Shown piece by piece: positions 48,772 through 57,068 of a stretch of DNA of 64,000 nt. Both the position numbers and the translations under genes were made by a program. Under the pieces are notes generated by a model that saw only the letters and a program-made list of their open reading frames with translations, ran no database searches and was not told the origin of the DNA. The first letter of the stretch is position 1. The number at the start of each line of letters is the position of its first letter. Source of the DNA: DATAOG01 sp963840925 (GTDB taxonomy: Bacteria; Pseudomonadota; Alphaproteobacteria; Geminicoccales; Geminicoccaceae); contig CAWJAY010000032.1 in assembly GCA_963840925.1 (NCBI GenBank), positions 1 through 64,000 of the forward strand, in the 5' to 3' direction.

Positions 48772-49632
48772 TTGACGCCTCGGGATCTGTTGGTTGGGTG
48801 GCTGCACCGGCAGGCGCCAGAGTCGTCGCGCATTTGGCTGGATGGGCAGATCGCCGACCTCGGCAGCGAGGCGCGGGACCGCGATGTTTACCCGGCGCTC
48901 GGTCTGGTCCCGAGAAAGCTTGGCAAGGCGGACCTGAACCTCGCGGCCGCGGACCTGGAACGCGCGCAGGCCGCGCGCCCGGGCTGGGATCCGCGGGGCT
49001 GGAGCATCGATCAGGCGGCGCGCATCCTGATTTTGCTGCATGCGGGCGGCGCCGGCGCGCGCTTTGCGGCGCGCTTTGGCCAGCTGTGCCGCACCGCCGA
49101 TGTTGCCGAAGGGACCGCGTTCTATCGCGGCCTGCCGCTCTATCCCGACCCTGCGCTGCTCGAAGCCCAGGCGGCCGAGGGCACGCGCTCCAACATGCGC
49201 GCGGTGTTCGAGGCGGTCGCCCACCGCAACCCCTATCCGCGCGAGCAGTTCTCCGAGAACCGTTGGAACCACATGGTGCTGAAGGCGCTGTTCGTGGGCT
49301 CGACGCTCGGCCCGATCCAGGGCCTGGACGAGCGCGCCAATCCCGCCTTGATGCGCATGCTCTGCGACTATGCCCACGAGCGCTGGGCGGCCGGGCGGCC
49401 GGTCAGCCCCGAGCTCTGGCGCTGCGTCGGGCGCTTTGCCGACGCCGAGGCGCTGGCCGACCTGCAGCGCGTGCTCGCGACCGGGGCCGCGCGCGAGCGC
49501 AGCGCAGCAGCACTGGCGCTCGCCGCCAGCCCGGCGCCGCGCGCCAAGGAGCTGTTGCAGGCGGCCCCCGATCTCCAGGCAGCGCTTGAGCGCGGCGAGC
49601 TCAGCTGGGATACTCTGGGCCAGGCGTCCTGA
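48772..49632 (+). CDS. eboA: EboA-domain protein
   Basis: About 286 residues from TTG 48772, chosen because AGGAGG (48761-48766) sits five bases upstream; an earlier in-frame ATG at 48682 lacks homology. The helical EboA family is indicated by GWSIDQAARILILLHAGGAG, NPYPREQFSENRWNHMVLKA and LFVGSTLGPIQGLDERANPA. EboA belongs to the ebo metabolite-traffic cluster, implicated in moving scytonemin precursor to the periplasm in cyanobacteria and in surface metabolites of pseudomonads. It is followed by the EboB-like gene, as in other ebo clusters. Confidence 0.82.
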   Translation: MTPRDLLVGWLHRQAPESSRIWLDGQIADLGSEARDRDVYPALGLVPRKLGKADLNLAAADLERAQAARPGWDPRGWSIDQAARILILLHAGGAGARFAARFGQLCRTADVAEGTAFYRGLPLYPDPALLEAQAAEGTRSNMRAVFEAVAHRNPYPREQFSENRWNHMVLKALFVGSTLGPIQGLDERANPALMRMLCDYAHERWAAGRPVSPELWRCVGRFADAEALADLQRVLATGAARERSAAALALAASPAPRAKELLQAAPDLQAALERGELSWDTLGQAS

Positions 49633-49683
49633 CATCGGCGGCGGCGCGGCCGCGGCACCGGCGCGCTCGGCGGGAGACCAAGC

Positions 49684-50610
49684 ATGATGTTCATCGATCC
49701 GCACACCCACATGATCTCGCGGACCACCGACGACTACGAGGCGATGGCGGCGGCCGGCATCGTCGCGCTGATCGAGCCCGCGTTCTGGATCGGCCAGCCG
49801 CGCACCCACGTCGGCACCTACATCGACTACCTGTCCGCGATCGTCGGCTGGGAGCGGTTCCGCGCCGGCCAGTTCGGCATCCGCCACTACTGCACGATCG
49901 GCCTCAACTCGAAGGAGGCCAATAACCAGGAGCTGGCCGAAGGGGTGATCGAGATCCTGCCGCGGTTTGCCTTGAAGGAGGGCGTGGTCGCGATCGGCGA
50001 GATCGGCTACGACGAGCAGACCGAGCTCGAGGACAAGTATTTCCGGCTCCAGCTCGAGCTGGCCAAGGAGCTGGAGCTGCCGGTCATGATCCACACCCCG
50101 CACCGCGACAAGAAGCGCGGCACCACGCGCTCGATGGACGTGATCGAGGAGCACGGGCTCGCGCCTTCCAAGGTCGTGATCGACCACAACAACGAGGAGA
50201 CCGTGCACGAGGTGCTGGAGCGCGGCTTCTGGGCGGCGTTCTCGATCTACCCGAGCACCAAGATGGGCAACGAGCGCATGGTCGAGATCGTGCGCCAGTA
50301 CGGGGCCGAGCGGATCATCGTCGATTCCGCCTGCGACTGGGGCATCTCCGAGCCGCTCGGCGTGCCCAAGACCGCCCGGCTCGCGCTTCAGCGCGGCGTG
50401 CCCGAGGACCACGTCCGCCTGATCTGCTATCAGAACGCGCTCACCGCCTACGGCCAGAGCGGGCAGATCAGCGAGGACGACTGGCTGAACCCGCCGGCGA
50501 TCGACCAGCGAACGGTATACGAGGGCAACTCGATTCTGCGCGGCGGCCGGGAGCCCAGGGTCGAGGATGCCAAGGCTAAGCGGCCGCTGGATCAGCTGCT
50601 GATCGAGTAG
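49684..50610 (+). CDS. eboB: TatD-family hydrolase, EboB-like
   Basis: A 308-residue TIM-barrel metal hydrolase. Ligands are FIDPHTHMISRTTDDYEAMA (HxH), VAIGEIGYDEQTELEDKYFR (Glu), ELPVMIHTPHRDKKRGTTRS (His), VIDHNNEETVHEVLERGFWA (His) and IIVDSACDWGISEPLGVPKT (Asp). The DYEAMAAAGIVALIEPAFWI segment is typical of the EboB subgroup. Position straight after eboA supports the call. Substrate unknown. A perfect hairpin follows the stop. Confidence 0.85.
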   Translation: MMFIDPHTHMISRTTDDYEAMAAAGIVALIEPAFWIGQPRTHVGTYIDYLSAIVGWERFRAGQFGIRHYCTIGLNSKEANNQELAEGVIEILPRFALKEGVVAIGEIGYDEQTELEDKYFRLQLELAKELELPVMIHTPHRDKKRGTTRSMDVIEEHGLAPSKVVIDHNNEETVHEVLERGFWAAFSIYPSTKMGNERMVEIVRQYGAERIIVDSACDWGISEPLGVPKTARLALQRGVPEDHVRLICYQNALTAYGQSGQISEDDWLNPPAIDQRTVYEGNSILRGGREPRVEDAKAKRPLDQLLIE

Positions 50611-50629
50611 CGCGCCTCGCGCCGGGGAC

Positions 50630-50655
50630 GGGCCGGCGATTGCTGCCGCCGGCCC
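50630..50655. terminator. Bidirectional hairpin between eboB and the fasciclin gene
   Basis: GGGCCGGCG and CGCCGGCCC form a perfect 9-bp stem with an 8-base loop, between the convergent stops at 50610 and 50670. No T-run, but placement between convergent genes supports a terminator. Confidence 0.55.
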
Positions 50656-50669
50656 TGCCTGGCGTACGC

Positions 50670-51698
50670 TCAGTTGCTCTTGGCCTGCCCGTTCTGGCCT
50701 TCCAGCTGGGAAAGAATCTTCTGCGGCACCAGCACGGCGTCGATCGCGTAGATCACGCCGTTGTCGGCCTGGATCGGCTCCGCGATCACGGTCGCCTCGC
50801 GCAGCACGTCCTGAGCCTGGGCGGCCTGCCCCTCTTGCTGCTGGTCCTTCAGCACCTGCTGCTGATGCGGCGAGGCCGGCATCGCGCCCTCGGTCTGACC
50901 CGCGGTCTGGCGCTGCTCGGTCGCCGGCTGCTCGCTCAGCACCTGCTCCTGATGCGCGCTCGCCGGCATATCACCCTGAGCGGTGACCTCGGTCTGCGCC
51001 GGCTGCTGATCGCCGCTCGTGGACGGGCTGCCCTGAGCGGCTGCCTCGGCCTGCGCCGGCGCGCCGCCCTGCTCGGCCGGCTGGTCCTTCAGCACCTGCT
51101 GCTGATGCGGCGAGGCCGGCATCGCGCCCTCGGTCTGGCCCGAGGTCTGGTGCTGCTCGGTCGCCGGCTGATCCTTCAGCACCTGCTCCTGATGCGCGCT
51201 CGCCGGCATGTCGCCCTGCGCGGTGACCTCGGTCGGCGCCTGCGCGCTGCCCTTGTCTGCCGGCGCGGGCGCGCTGAGGCCGGCCGGCACCAGCATCAGC
51301 ATCGACCCGGTGCCGTCGACCGAGAGGCGGTCGCCGGCGACGGTGTCGAGCTCGGTCTGCTTGCCGGCCACGTCCTCGGGCGTCAGCTGCTGGCCCTCGA
51401 CCACGTGGTACTGCACCAGCGTCTTCAGCTGATCCTGGTTGGCCGGTTGCATCAGATAGTCGCCGGCACCCTGCGGCAGTTGCGCGAACGCGTCATCCGT
51501 CGGGGCGAAGATCGTAAAGGGTCCGCCACTTTGCAGCGTGGCGGCGATCCCGGCCGACTCGATCGCCTTCGAGAGCGTGCTGAACTGCTGCTGGTCCTTG
51601 AGCGTGCCGATGACGTCCGCCGCCTGAGCGCCGAAGCCGATCGCCGCGAGCGGCGCTGCCATCGCTGCCGCCGTCAGCAAACTTCGCGTGTAAGTCAT
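50670..51698 (-). CDS. Exported fasciclin-domain protein interrupted by a repeat insert
   Basis: A 342-residue protein. The signal peptide is residues 1-26 (MTYTRSLLTAAAMAAPLAAI, cut after FGAQA). A Fas1 domain begins with DVIGTLKDQQQFSTLSKAIE and the H1 box FTIFAPTDDAFAQLPQG, continues to about residue 140, then is interrupted by some 160 Gln/Ala/Pro-rich residues, and resumes at about 302 with ATVIAEPIQADNGVIYAIDA (H2 box). The insert carries four copies of MPAS(A/P)HQ(E/Q)QVL in two long repeats. Fas1 domains mediate adhesion. The disordered insert would project from the domain. Start ATG 51698 follows GGAAAGG. Confidence 0.88.
   Translation of the reverse strand: MTYTRSLLTAAAMAAPLAAIGFGAQAADVIGTLKDQQQFSTLSKAIESAGIAATLQSGGPFTIFAPTDDAFAQLPQGAGDYLMQPANQDQLKTLVQYHVVEGQQLTPEDVAGKQTELDTVAGDRLSVDGTGSMLMLVPAGLSAPAPADKGSAQAPTEVTAQGDMPASAHQEQVLKDQPATEQHQTSGQTEGAMPASPHQQQVLKDQPAEQGGAPAQAEAAAQGSPSTSGDQQPAQTEVTAQGDMPASAHQEQVLSEQPATEQRQTAGQTEGAMPASPHQQQVLKDQQQEGQAAQAQDVLREATVIAEPIQADNGVIYAIDAVLVPQKILSQLEGQNGQAKSN
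50841..50995 (-). repeat. 155-bp coding direct repeat, copy B
   Basis: Near-identical to the copy 240 bases away, inside the fasciclin gene. Each copy encodes two MPASxHQxQVL units and adjoining TEQ-rich linkers. High similarity at DNA level suggests recent duplication by slippage or recombination. Confidence 0.85.
51081..51235 (-). repeat. 155-bp coding direct repeat, copy A
   Basis: Partner of the repeat at 50841-50995, same orientation and frame. The 85 bases between them encode a Pro/Ala/Gln-rich linker. The offset of 240 bases (80 codons) keeps the reading frame. Confidence 0.85.
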
Positions 51699-51954
51699 TG
51701 CGCTTTCCCTTCCTCACCGATGATGTGAATGTCAGCCGCTGGAGAGCTGCTCGACTTCAAGGGTGAACGACCAGATGAGGGCGCAGTTCCGACGAGCCGC
51801 GATTGTTCGGGAATTGTTCTTGAAGCAGCATTGCCAGCCCAGCACCGGTAAATGTAGACTGGCGCAAGAAATTCGGGCGGACCGGCCGGGTTGGGTTGGG
51901 CCAGTCGTTCGGGCGCGTGATGGCCGCGCCGAGGGCGCGGATCGGGAGGGTTCG

Positions 51955-52605
51955 ATGAGCAAGCAAAGATTGGCCTGGATGCTGGTGATCGGGCTCGCGG
52001 CCTTTGGCTTCGGCGCGAGCCCGCCGGCCGGGGCCGAGGAGCAGAAACCCTATCGCGTGCGCGGCAGCGTGGAGGCCGTGACCGATGCCGGGCTCACGGT
52101 CAAGACCAGGGAGGGCGAGACCCTGGACCTCACGCTGAAGGAGGACAGCGGCGTCCTGGTCGTGCGCCCGGCCAGCCTGGAGGACATCAAGCAGGGCACC
52201 TATGTCGGCCTGACCTCGATCGAGGAGGGCGACAAGCGGGTCGCGATCGAGGCGCACATCTTCGCCGAGGATCTGCGCGGCACCGCCGAAGGCCACGTGC
52301 CCTGGGATCTGATCAAAGACCCCAACACGATGACCAATGCGACCGTGGCCAAGGTCGAGGCGGTCGGCGAGCAGCGCGAGCTGCAGGTGAGCTACCAGCA
52401 GGGCGAGGGCGAGCAGAAGACCGCGGGCAGCCAGACCATCTACGTCCCCGAGGACCTCTCGATCGTGCGGCTGGAGAAGGCGGCCGACCGCTCGGTGCTG
52501 ACCCCCGGCCAGGACGCGTTCATGGTCGTCCGCGACGAGGCCGACGGCAGCCGCACGGCGCTCGCCGTGGTGGTCGGCGCGGACGGCGCCTCACCGCCGA
52601 TGTGA
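51955..52605 (+). CDS. Exported protein of unknown function
   Basis: A 216-residue protein. The signal peptide is residues 1-28 (LAWMLVIGLAAFGFGASPPA, cut near AGA). The mature part begins YRVRGSVEAVTDAGLTVKTR, an OB-like beta domain resembling DUF5666-type exported proteins, followed by VRPASLEDIKQGTYVGLTSI and IYVPEDLSIVRLEKAADRSV. It is probably a small periplasmic binding protein. ATG 51955 is preceded by GGGAGGG; an upstream in-frame start at 51763 lacks signal-peptide character. Divergent from the fasciclin gene. Confidence 0.72.
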   Translation: MSKQRLAWMLVIGLAAFGFGASPPAGAEEQKPYRVRGSVEAVTDAGLTVKTREGETLDLTLKEDSGVLVVRPASLEDIKQGTYVGLTSIEEGDKRVAIEAHIFAEDLRGTAEGHVPWDLIKDPNTMTNATVAKVEAVGEQRELQVSYQQGEGEQKTAGSQTIYVPEDLSIVRLEKAADRSVLTPGQDAFMVVRDEADGSRTALAVVVGADGASPPM

Positions 52606-52628
52606 GGCCGCGGGCCAGGGCGACTTTC

Positions 52629-53180
52629 TCAGCGTCGGGGCGCGCGGCCGGCGCGCCGACGCGGGCCGGAAGGAGCGCCCCGATCGTGCGCACCGCCGGT
52701 GGGATCGGCGGGCGGATCGCCGGCGGGGCCGGCGTCGATCGGCACGTCGTGGTACTCCAACGACCACTCGCGCATGAACCGGACCCGCTCGGGCACGATG
52801 CGGTAGATGACCAGCTCGGGGTTGTCGAGCGAGCCCAGATAGTGGCGCATCAGCGGGTTCGCGGCCCAGATCTCCTCGAGCAGCGCCCGTGCCGTGACCA
52901 CCTCGGCCCGCCCGGAGATCCGCAGCTGGTCGTGATCGGCGCTGAGGTAGGCGAGCTCGACGCTGGGGTTGGCTTCGATCTCTGCGGTTTTGTGGTAGCT
53001 GCGGAGATTGGCGACGTAGATCGTGAAGCCGTCGCTGCGCACCGGCGAGACCGGCCGCAACCGCGGCCGGTCGCCATCGACCGTGGCCAGGAACGGGAAT
53101 CGATCCGCCGCGATCACTGCCCGCGCCAGCCTAGGCAGCTCGCTCGGGTCGACCGGCTTGGGCGTGGGCTTCTTGGTCAT
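52629..53180 (-). CDS. Pyridoxamine 5'-phosphate oxidase family protein
   Basis: A 183-residue split-barrel flavin-type protein: RAVIAADRFPFLATVDGDRP, LRPVSPVRSDGFTIYVANLR, SVELAYLSADHDQLRISGRA and LVIYRIVPERVRFMREWSLE are typical PPOX elements. Function as a general stress protein or flavin reductase is possible; no catalytic residue decides. ATG 53180 overlaps the stop of the upstream VTT gene (ATGA). The C-terminus is a basic low-complexity tail of about 30 residues. Confidence 0.85.
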   Translation of the reverse strand: MTKKPTPKPVDPSELPRLARAVIAADRFPFLATVDGDRPRLRPVSPVRSDGFTIYVANLRSYHKTAEIEANPSVELAYLSADHDQLRISGRAEVVTARALLEEIWAANPLMRHYLGSLDNPELVIYRIVPERVRFMREWSLEYHDVPIDAGPAGDPPADPTGGAHDRGAPSGPRRRAGRAPRR

Positions 53181-53869
53181 GGCCGCCGTCCACTGCGCTC
53201 GTGGGTCCGCTCGGGGGTGCGCTCGTCGAGAGCCGCGCGCCGCCTGGCTCGAAAGTAGGGCTGGACGCCGAGCCAGAGTAGGGGCGGCAGCACCGCGCTG
53301 AGCCCGATCGCGAGCGCCGGGTAATCGGCGCCCGCGTGACCGATGACGGCAAACGCAAAGCCGAGCGGCGCCGAGCCGCAGATCAGCGCCGCGAAGAACG
53401 GCAGCGGCGGCATCCGGGCCAATCCGGCCATGCAGGCGATCACCTCCGGAAAGATCGGCAACCACCTGGACAGCACGACCAGCCAGCCGCCGACCCGGGC
53501 GAACAGCCGCTCACCGTCTGCCAGATCCTCGGCTCCGAGCAGGCGGACCGCGACCGGCCGGCCGAACCAGCGGCACAGCAGATAGCCGAGCGTGCCGGAG
53601 AGGAAGCCGCCAAGCGTCGCGATCAGGCCGCCGATGATCGGTCCGTAGACGAAGCCCAGCGCCGCCATGACTGCGGTCGCCGGGATTGGCAGGACCAGAT
53701 CCGACATCAGCAGCAGGATCCCGGCGAGGCTCGCCCATTGGCCATAACTTTTCAGCCAGCTGGCAGCACCTTCCGGGGTGAACCGTTGCTCGAACCCCGA
53801 TCCCCAGATCAGGAACGGGATCAGCACGACCAGAGCCAGGAACAGGAACCAGCCGGCAAGCCGGAGCAT
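53177..53869 (-). CDS. TVP38/TMEM64 (VTT-domain) membrane protein
   Basis: A 230-residue membrane protein with about six helices. The VTT signature is present as LVLPIPATAVMAALGFVYGP, IIGGLIATLGGFLSGTLGYL and LSRWLPIFPEVIACMAGLAR (re-entrant loop with conserved Arg and Pro). VTT proteins of the DedA superfamily move lipids or lipid-linked substrates across the membrane. Operon partner of the PPOX gene; it follows the EboF-like gene by 15 bases, so the three may be co-transcribed. Confidence 0.88.
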   Translation of the reverse strand: MLRLAGWFLFLALVVLIPFLIWGSGFEQRFTPEGAASWLKSYGQWASLAGILLLMSDLVLPIPATAVMAALGFVYGPIIGGLIATLGGFLSGTLGYLLCRWFGRPVAVRLLGAEDLADGERLFARVGGWLVVLSRWLPIFPEVIACMAGLARMPPLPFFAALICGSAPLGFAFAVIGHAGADYPALAIGLSAVLPPLLWLGVQPYFRARRRAALDERTPERTHERSGRRP

Positions 53870-53884
53870 GGCTCAAAGAGCCGC

Positions 53885-55270
53885 TCAACGGCCGAAGACA
53901 TGATCGAGGACCAAGCCCTTGAACGCGGTCGCCTCGACGGCGCCGGCGGGCAGCAGGTCCGGCGCGCTCGAGATCACCAGCGGGCCGTGGTCCGGGTCGT
54001 CGGTGAGCCGCCCGTGCGAGCCTTTGACCAGCGCTGTGTCCTTAAGCGAGATCACATCGAGCAGCGTCCGCGAGCCGAGCCGGCGCTTCAGCAGCCGCCA
54101 GCCGATCGCCGCCGGCGGTAGCCGGATCGCCGGGTCGACGAACAGCTCGACCGGGTCGTAGCCGGGCTTCCTGTGGATGTCGACGGTGCGGGCGAAGTCG
54201 GGCGCGTGCGCATCGTCCAGCCAGTAGTAATAGGAAAACCAGCGGTCGGGCCGCGCGATCGCGACCAGCTCGCCGGAGCGCGGGTGATCGAGCCCGAAGG
54301 CGCGCTTGCCGTTCTGGTCCAGCACCTGCTCGACGCCTTCCAGCCCCTCGAGCAGCGCCTTGACCTCGGCAACGCTGGCGCCGTGCTGGAGGTAGACGTG
54401 CGCGATCTGGTGGTCGGCGAGCGCGAACGCGGGCGAGGCGCCGGGGTCCAGGATCTCGCGCCCGAGCTCGAGCCGGACCCGGATCAGGCCGGCGTGCCGC
54501 AGCGCCCGGTTGATGTGGATCGCATCGGTGACCGGGGTAATGCCGTATTCCGAGACGACGACGATCCGCACGCCCTCCCGCTCGGCCGGCTCGATCAGCT
54601 CGCCGGCGAGTGCGTCGATCTGCTCGAGGTCCTGCTGCAGGCGGGGGTCGCCCAGGTCGGGGCCAAGCCGCTGCAGGTTGTAGTCGAGGTGCGGCAGGTA
54701 GCAGAGCGTGAGCGTCGGCTTGCGGGTTTCGCGCACGTAGGCGGTCGCGCGCGCGATCCACCGGCTCGAGGTGATGTCGGCCGCGGGGCCCCAGAACTTG
54801 AACAGCGGGAAGGCGCCGAGCCTGGCGTCGAGCTCGTCGTGCAGCTCGGGCGGTGAGGCGTAGTGGTCGGGGAGTTTGCGGCCGTCGGCCGGATACATCG
54901 GCCGCGGCGTGGCGCTCCAGTCGGCTGTCGAATACATGTTGTACCACCAGAACATCTGGGCGCAGGTGAAGCCCGGGTCGCGGCGCTTGCCCGCCTCCCA
55001 GACCTTCTCGCCGGCGACCAGGCGGTTCGACTGACGCCACAGCCAGACTTCGGCCAGGTCGCGGAAATACCAGCCGTTGGCGACCGCGCCGTGGCCCGCT
55101 GGCGCCAGGCCCGTGAGCAGCGTCGATTGCACCGTGCAGGTGACCGCCGGCGTCACGGTCGCCAGCGGGCGCAGGCCGCCCGTGCGCGCCAGGCGCTGCA
55201 GGTTCGGCGTGTGCGGCCCGAGCAGCGCCGGGCTGAGGCCGACCACCAGGATGACCAGGGTTGGGTGCAT
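53885..55270 (-). CDS. eboF: EboF-like alkaline-phosphatase-superfamily phosphodiesterase
   Basis: A 461-residue member of the nucleotide pyrophosphatase/phosphodiesterase branch. The start is MHPTLVILVVGLSPALLGPH; the catalytic Thr is in TVTPAVTCTVQSTLLTGLAP. GWYFRDLAEVWLWRQSNRLV is characteristic of EboF-type proteins. Later metal ligands are VVVSEYGITPV (Ser-Glu where many have Ser-Asp-His), ALADHQIAHVYL and LVKGSHGRLTDDPDHGPLVI. No signal peptide is obvious. It lies 3.2 kb from eboA-eboB on the opposite strand; eboC, eboD and eboE are not in this window. Confidence 0.78.
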   Translation of the reverse strand: MHPTLVILVVGLSPALLGPHTPNLQRLARTGGLRPLATVTPAVTCTVQSTLLTGLAPAGHGAVANGWYFRDLAEVWLWRQSNRLVAGEKVWEAGKRRDPGFTCAQMFWWYNMYSTADWSATPRPMYPADGRKLPDHYASPPELHDELDARLGAFPLFKFWGPAADITSSRWIARATAYVRETRKPTLTLCYLPHLDYNLQRLGPDLGDPRLQQDLEQIDALAGELIEPAEREGVRIVVVSEYGITPVTDAIHINRALRHAGLIRVRLELGREILDPGASPAFALADHQIAHVYLQHGASVAEVKALLEGLEGVEQVLDQNGKRAFGLDHPRSGELVAIARPDRWFSYYYWLDDAHAPDFARTVDIHRKPGYDPVELFVDPAIRLPPAAIGWRLLKRRLGSRTLLDVISLKDTALVKGSHGRLTDDPDHGPLVISSAPDLLPAGAVEATAFKGLVLDHVFGR

Positions 55271-55488
55271 GGGCCGGGCCGCCGCTTTCCAGCAAGGGAC
55301 TCGTGCAACGAGGGACGCAGCCGGCCCCGGCCGGGCCTCGCGTCCACGCGCAGCGCCGGGCGCTCGACCGCGGAGCGATCGGCAGGCTAGCTTGTTACCC
55401 AGACGTCCTGCCGCCTTTGCTACATCATGACGCTGCGCCTGACGAGCCGCGACGTGGAAAAAACAGGGCGCGCAACTTCGGGGTCGCC

Positions 55489-56988
55489 ATGGCCGCTGAC
55501 GCCGCCGAGCTGACGCAGGCGCCGCCGCTCGATCATGCGGCGGTGCGCGCGATCGTGATCGGCATCCTGCTCGCGATGCTGCTGGCGGCGCTCGACCAGA
55601 CGATCGTCGCGACCGCCCTGCCGACGATTGGTCGCGAGCTCGGTGATCCCGAGCAGCTGCCCTGGGTCGTGACCAGCTATCTTCTGAGCTCGACCGCGGT
55701 CACGCCGCTCTACGGCAAGCTCAGCGACATCCATGGCCGCAGGCTCGTGCTGCTGATCGGGATCGGCACCTTCGTGCTCGGCTCGCTCGCCTGCGCGCTG
55801 GCCCCCTCGATGAGCGTGCTGATCGCCGCGCGGACGTTGCAGGGGCTGGGCGGCGGCGGCCTGATCTCGCTTGCGCAGACGATCATCGCCGACGTCGTGG
55901 CACCCAAGGAGCGGGGCCGCTACCAGGGCTACATCGCCGCCGTGTTCGTGACCTCGAGCGTCGCCGGCCCCGTGCTCGGCGGCTTCTTCGCCGAGCATCT
56001 GCACTGGTCGATGATCTTCTGGATCAACCTGCCGCTGGGCCTGCTCGCGTTCCTGATGACCAACCGCGTGCTGCGCAAGCTGCCGCGCCACGAGCGGCCG
56101 CACCGGCTGGATCTGCTGGGCGCGGTCCTGATGGTGCTGGCGACCGTGATGCTGCTGATGGCGCTCAGCTGGGGCGGCCAACGCTACCCCTGGAGCTCGG
56201 CGCCGGTGCTCGGCCTGTTCCTCGGCTCGGCGCTGATGTGGCTCCTGTTCGTGGTCCGCCTGTGGACCGCGCGCGAGCCGCTGCTGCCGTTGCCGGTGAT
56301 CCTCAACCCGGTGGTCGCCGCCGGCACCGCGAGCGCCTGCTGGGCGATGGGGGTCTTCATCGGCCTCTCGATCTACGTGCCGATCTACCTGCAGTCGGTC
56401 CTGCCGCTCTCGGCCAGCGCGTCCGGCCTCGCGCTGATCGCGCTGATGGGGGCCACGGTCACCGGCGCCACGATTGCCGGGCGGGTGATGATCCACGTCC
56501 GCCACTACCGGCGCCTGCCGGTCGCCGGGCTGGTGGTCGCCGCGCTCGCGCTGCTGGCCCTCGCGCTTCGCCCTGCGGGGCTGCCGCTCGTGCTGATCGA
56601 GTTGCTGCTGGCCGTGATCGGGCTCGGGGTCGGGGCGGTCCTGCCGGTCACCACCGTTGCGATCCAGAACGCGGTCGAGCTGCACCAGCTCGGCACCGCG
56701 ACCGCGAGCATGAACTTCTTCCGCTCGCTCGGGGGTGCGCTGCTGGTTGCCGCGTTTGCGGCGATCCTGCTCGGCGGCATCGGCCCCGACGGGCTCGCGG
56801 CGCTGCGCACCGAAGCGGCCGCGGCCGGCCGGGCGCCCCCGGGGCTGGCGGCCGCGTTCGGCTGGGTGTTCGCGGCCGCGGCGCTCGGGCTCGTGGCCGC
56901 GACCGGCTGCCTGCTGCTGATGGCCGAGCGGCCGCTGCGTGGCCGCATGCCCGCACCCGCCGGAAAGGCATCCGGGCCGAGCGGGTGA
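55489..56988 (+). CDS. MFS multidrug exporter, DHA2 (EmrB/QacA) family
   Basis: A 499-residue protein with 14 predicted helices. Motifs are LAALDQTIVATALPTIGREL (motif D1), LYGKLSDIHGRRLVLLIGIG (motif A), QGLGGGGLISLAQTIIADVV and FVTSSVAGPVLGGFFAEHLH (antiporter motif C region). It would export hydrophobic compounds by proton antiport. ATG 55489 gives MAADAAELTQAPPLDHAAVR; an upstream frame to 55261 lacks homology. Intact, unlike the genes just downstream. Confidence 0.92.
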   Translation: MAADAAELTQAPPLDHAAVRAIVIGILLAMLLAALDQTIVATALPTIGRELGDPEQLPWVVTSYLLSSTAVTPLYGKLSDIHGRRLVLLIGIGTFVLGSLACALAPSMSVLIAARTLQGLGGGGLISLAQTIIADVVAPKERGRYQGYIAAVFVTSSVAGPVLGGFFAEHLHWSMIFWINLPLGLLAFLMTNRVLRKLPRHERPHRLDLLGAVLMVLATVMLLMALSWGGQRYPWSSAPVLGLFLGSALMWLLFVVRLWTAREPLLPLPVILNPVVAAGTASACWAMGVFIGLSIYVPIYLQSVLPLSASASGLALIALMGATVTGATIAGRVMIHVRHYRRLPVAGLVVAALALLALALRPAGLPLVLIELLLAVIGLGVGAVLPVTTVAIQNAVELHQLGTATASMNFFRSLGGALLVAAFAAILLGGIGPDGLAALRTEAAAAGRAPPGLAAAFGWVFAAAALGLVAATGCLLLMAERPLRGRMPAPAGKASGPSG

Positions 56989-57068
56989 GCCTGGCCCGAG
57001 TCCGGTGCTGAGCGACGGCGGACGAAAAGACCCGGTGCTGCGCGCGCTTCTCAACGTATGATGGTCGC

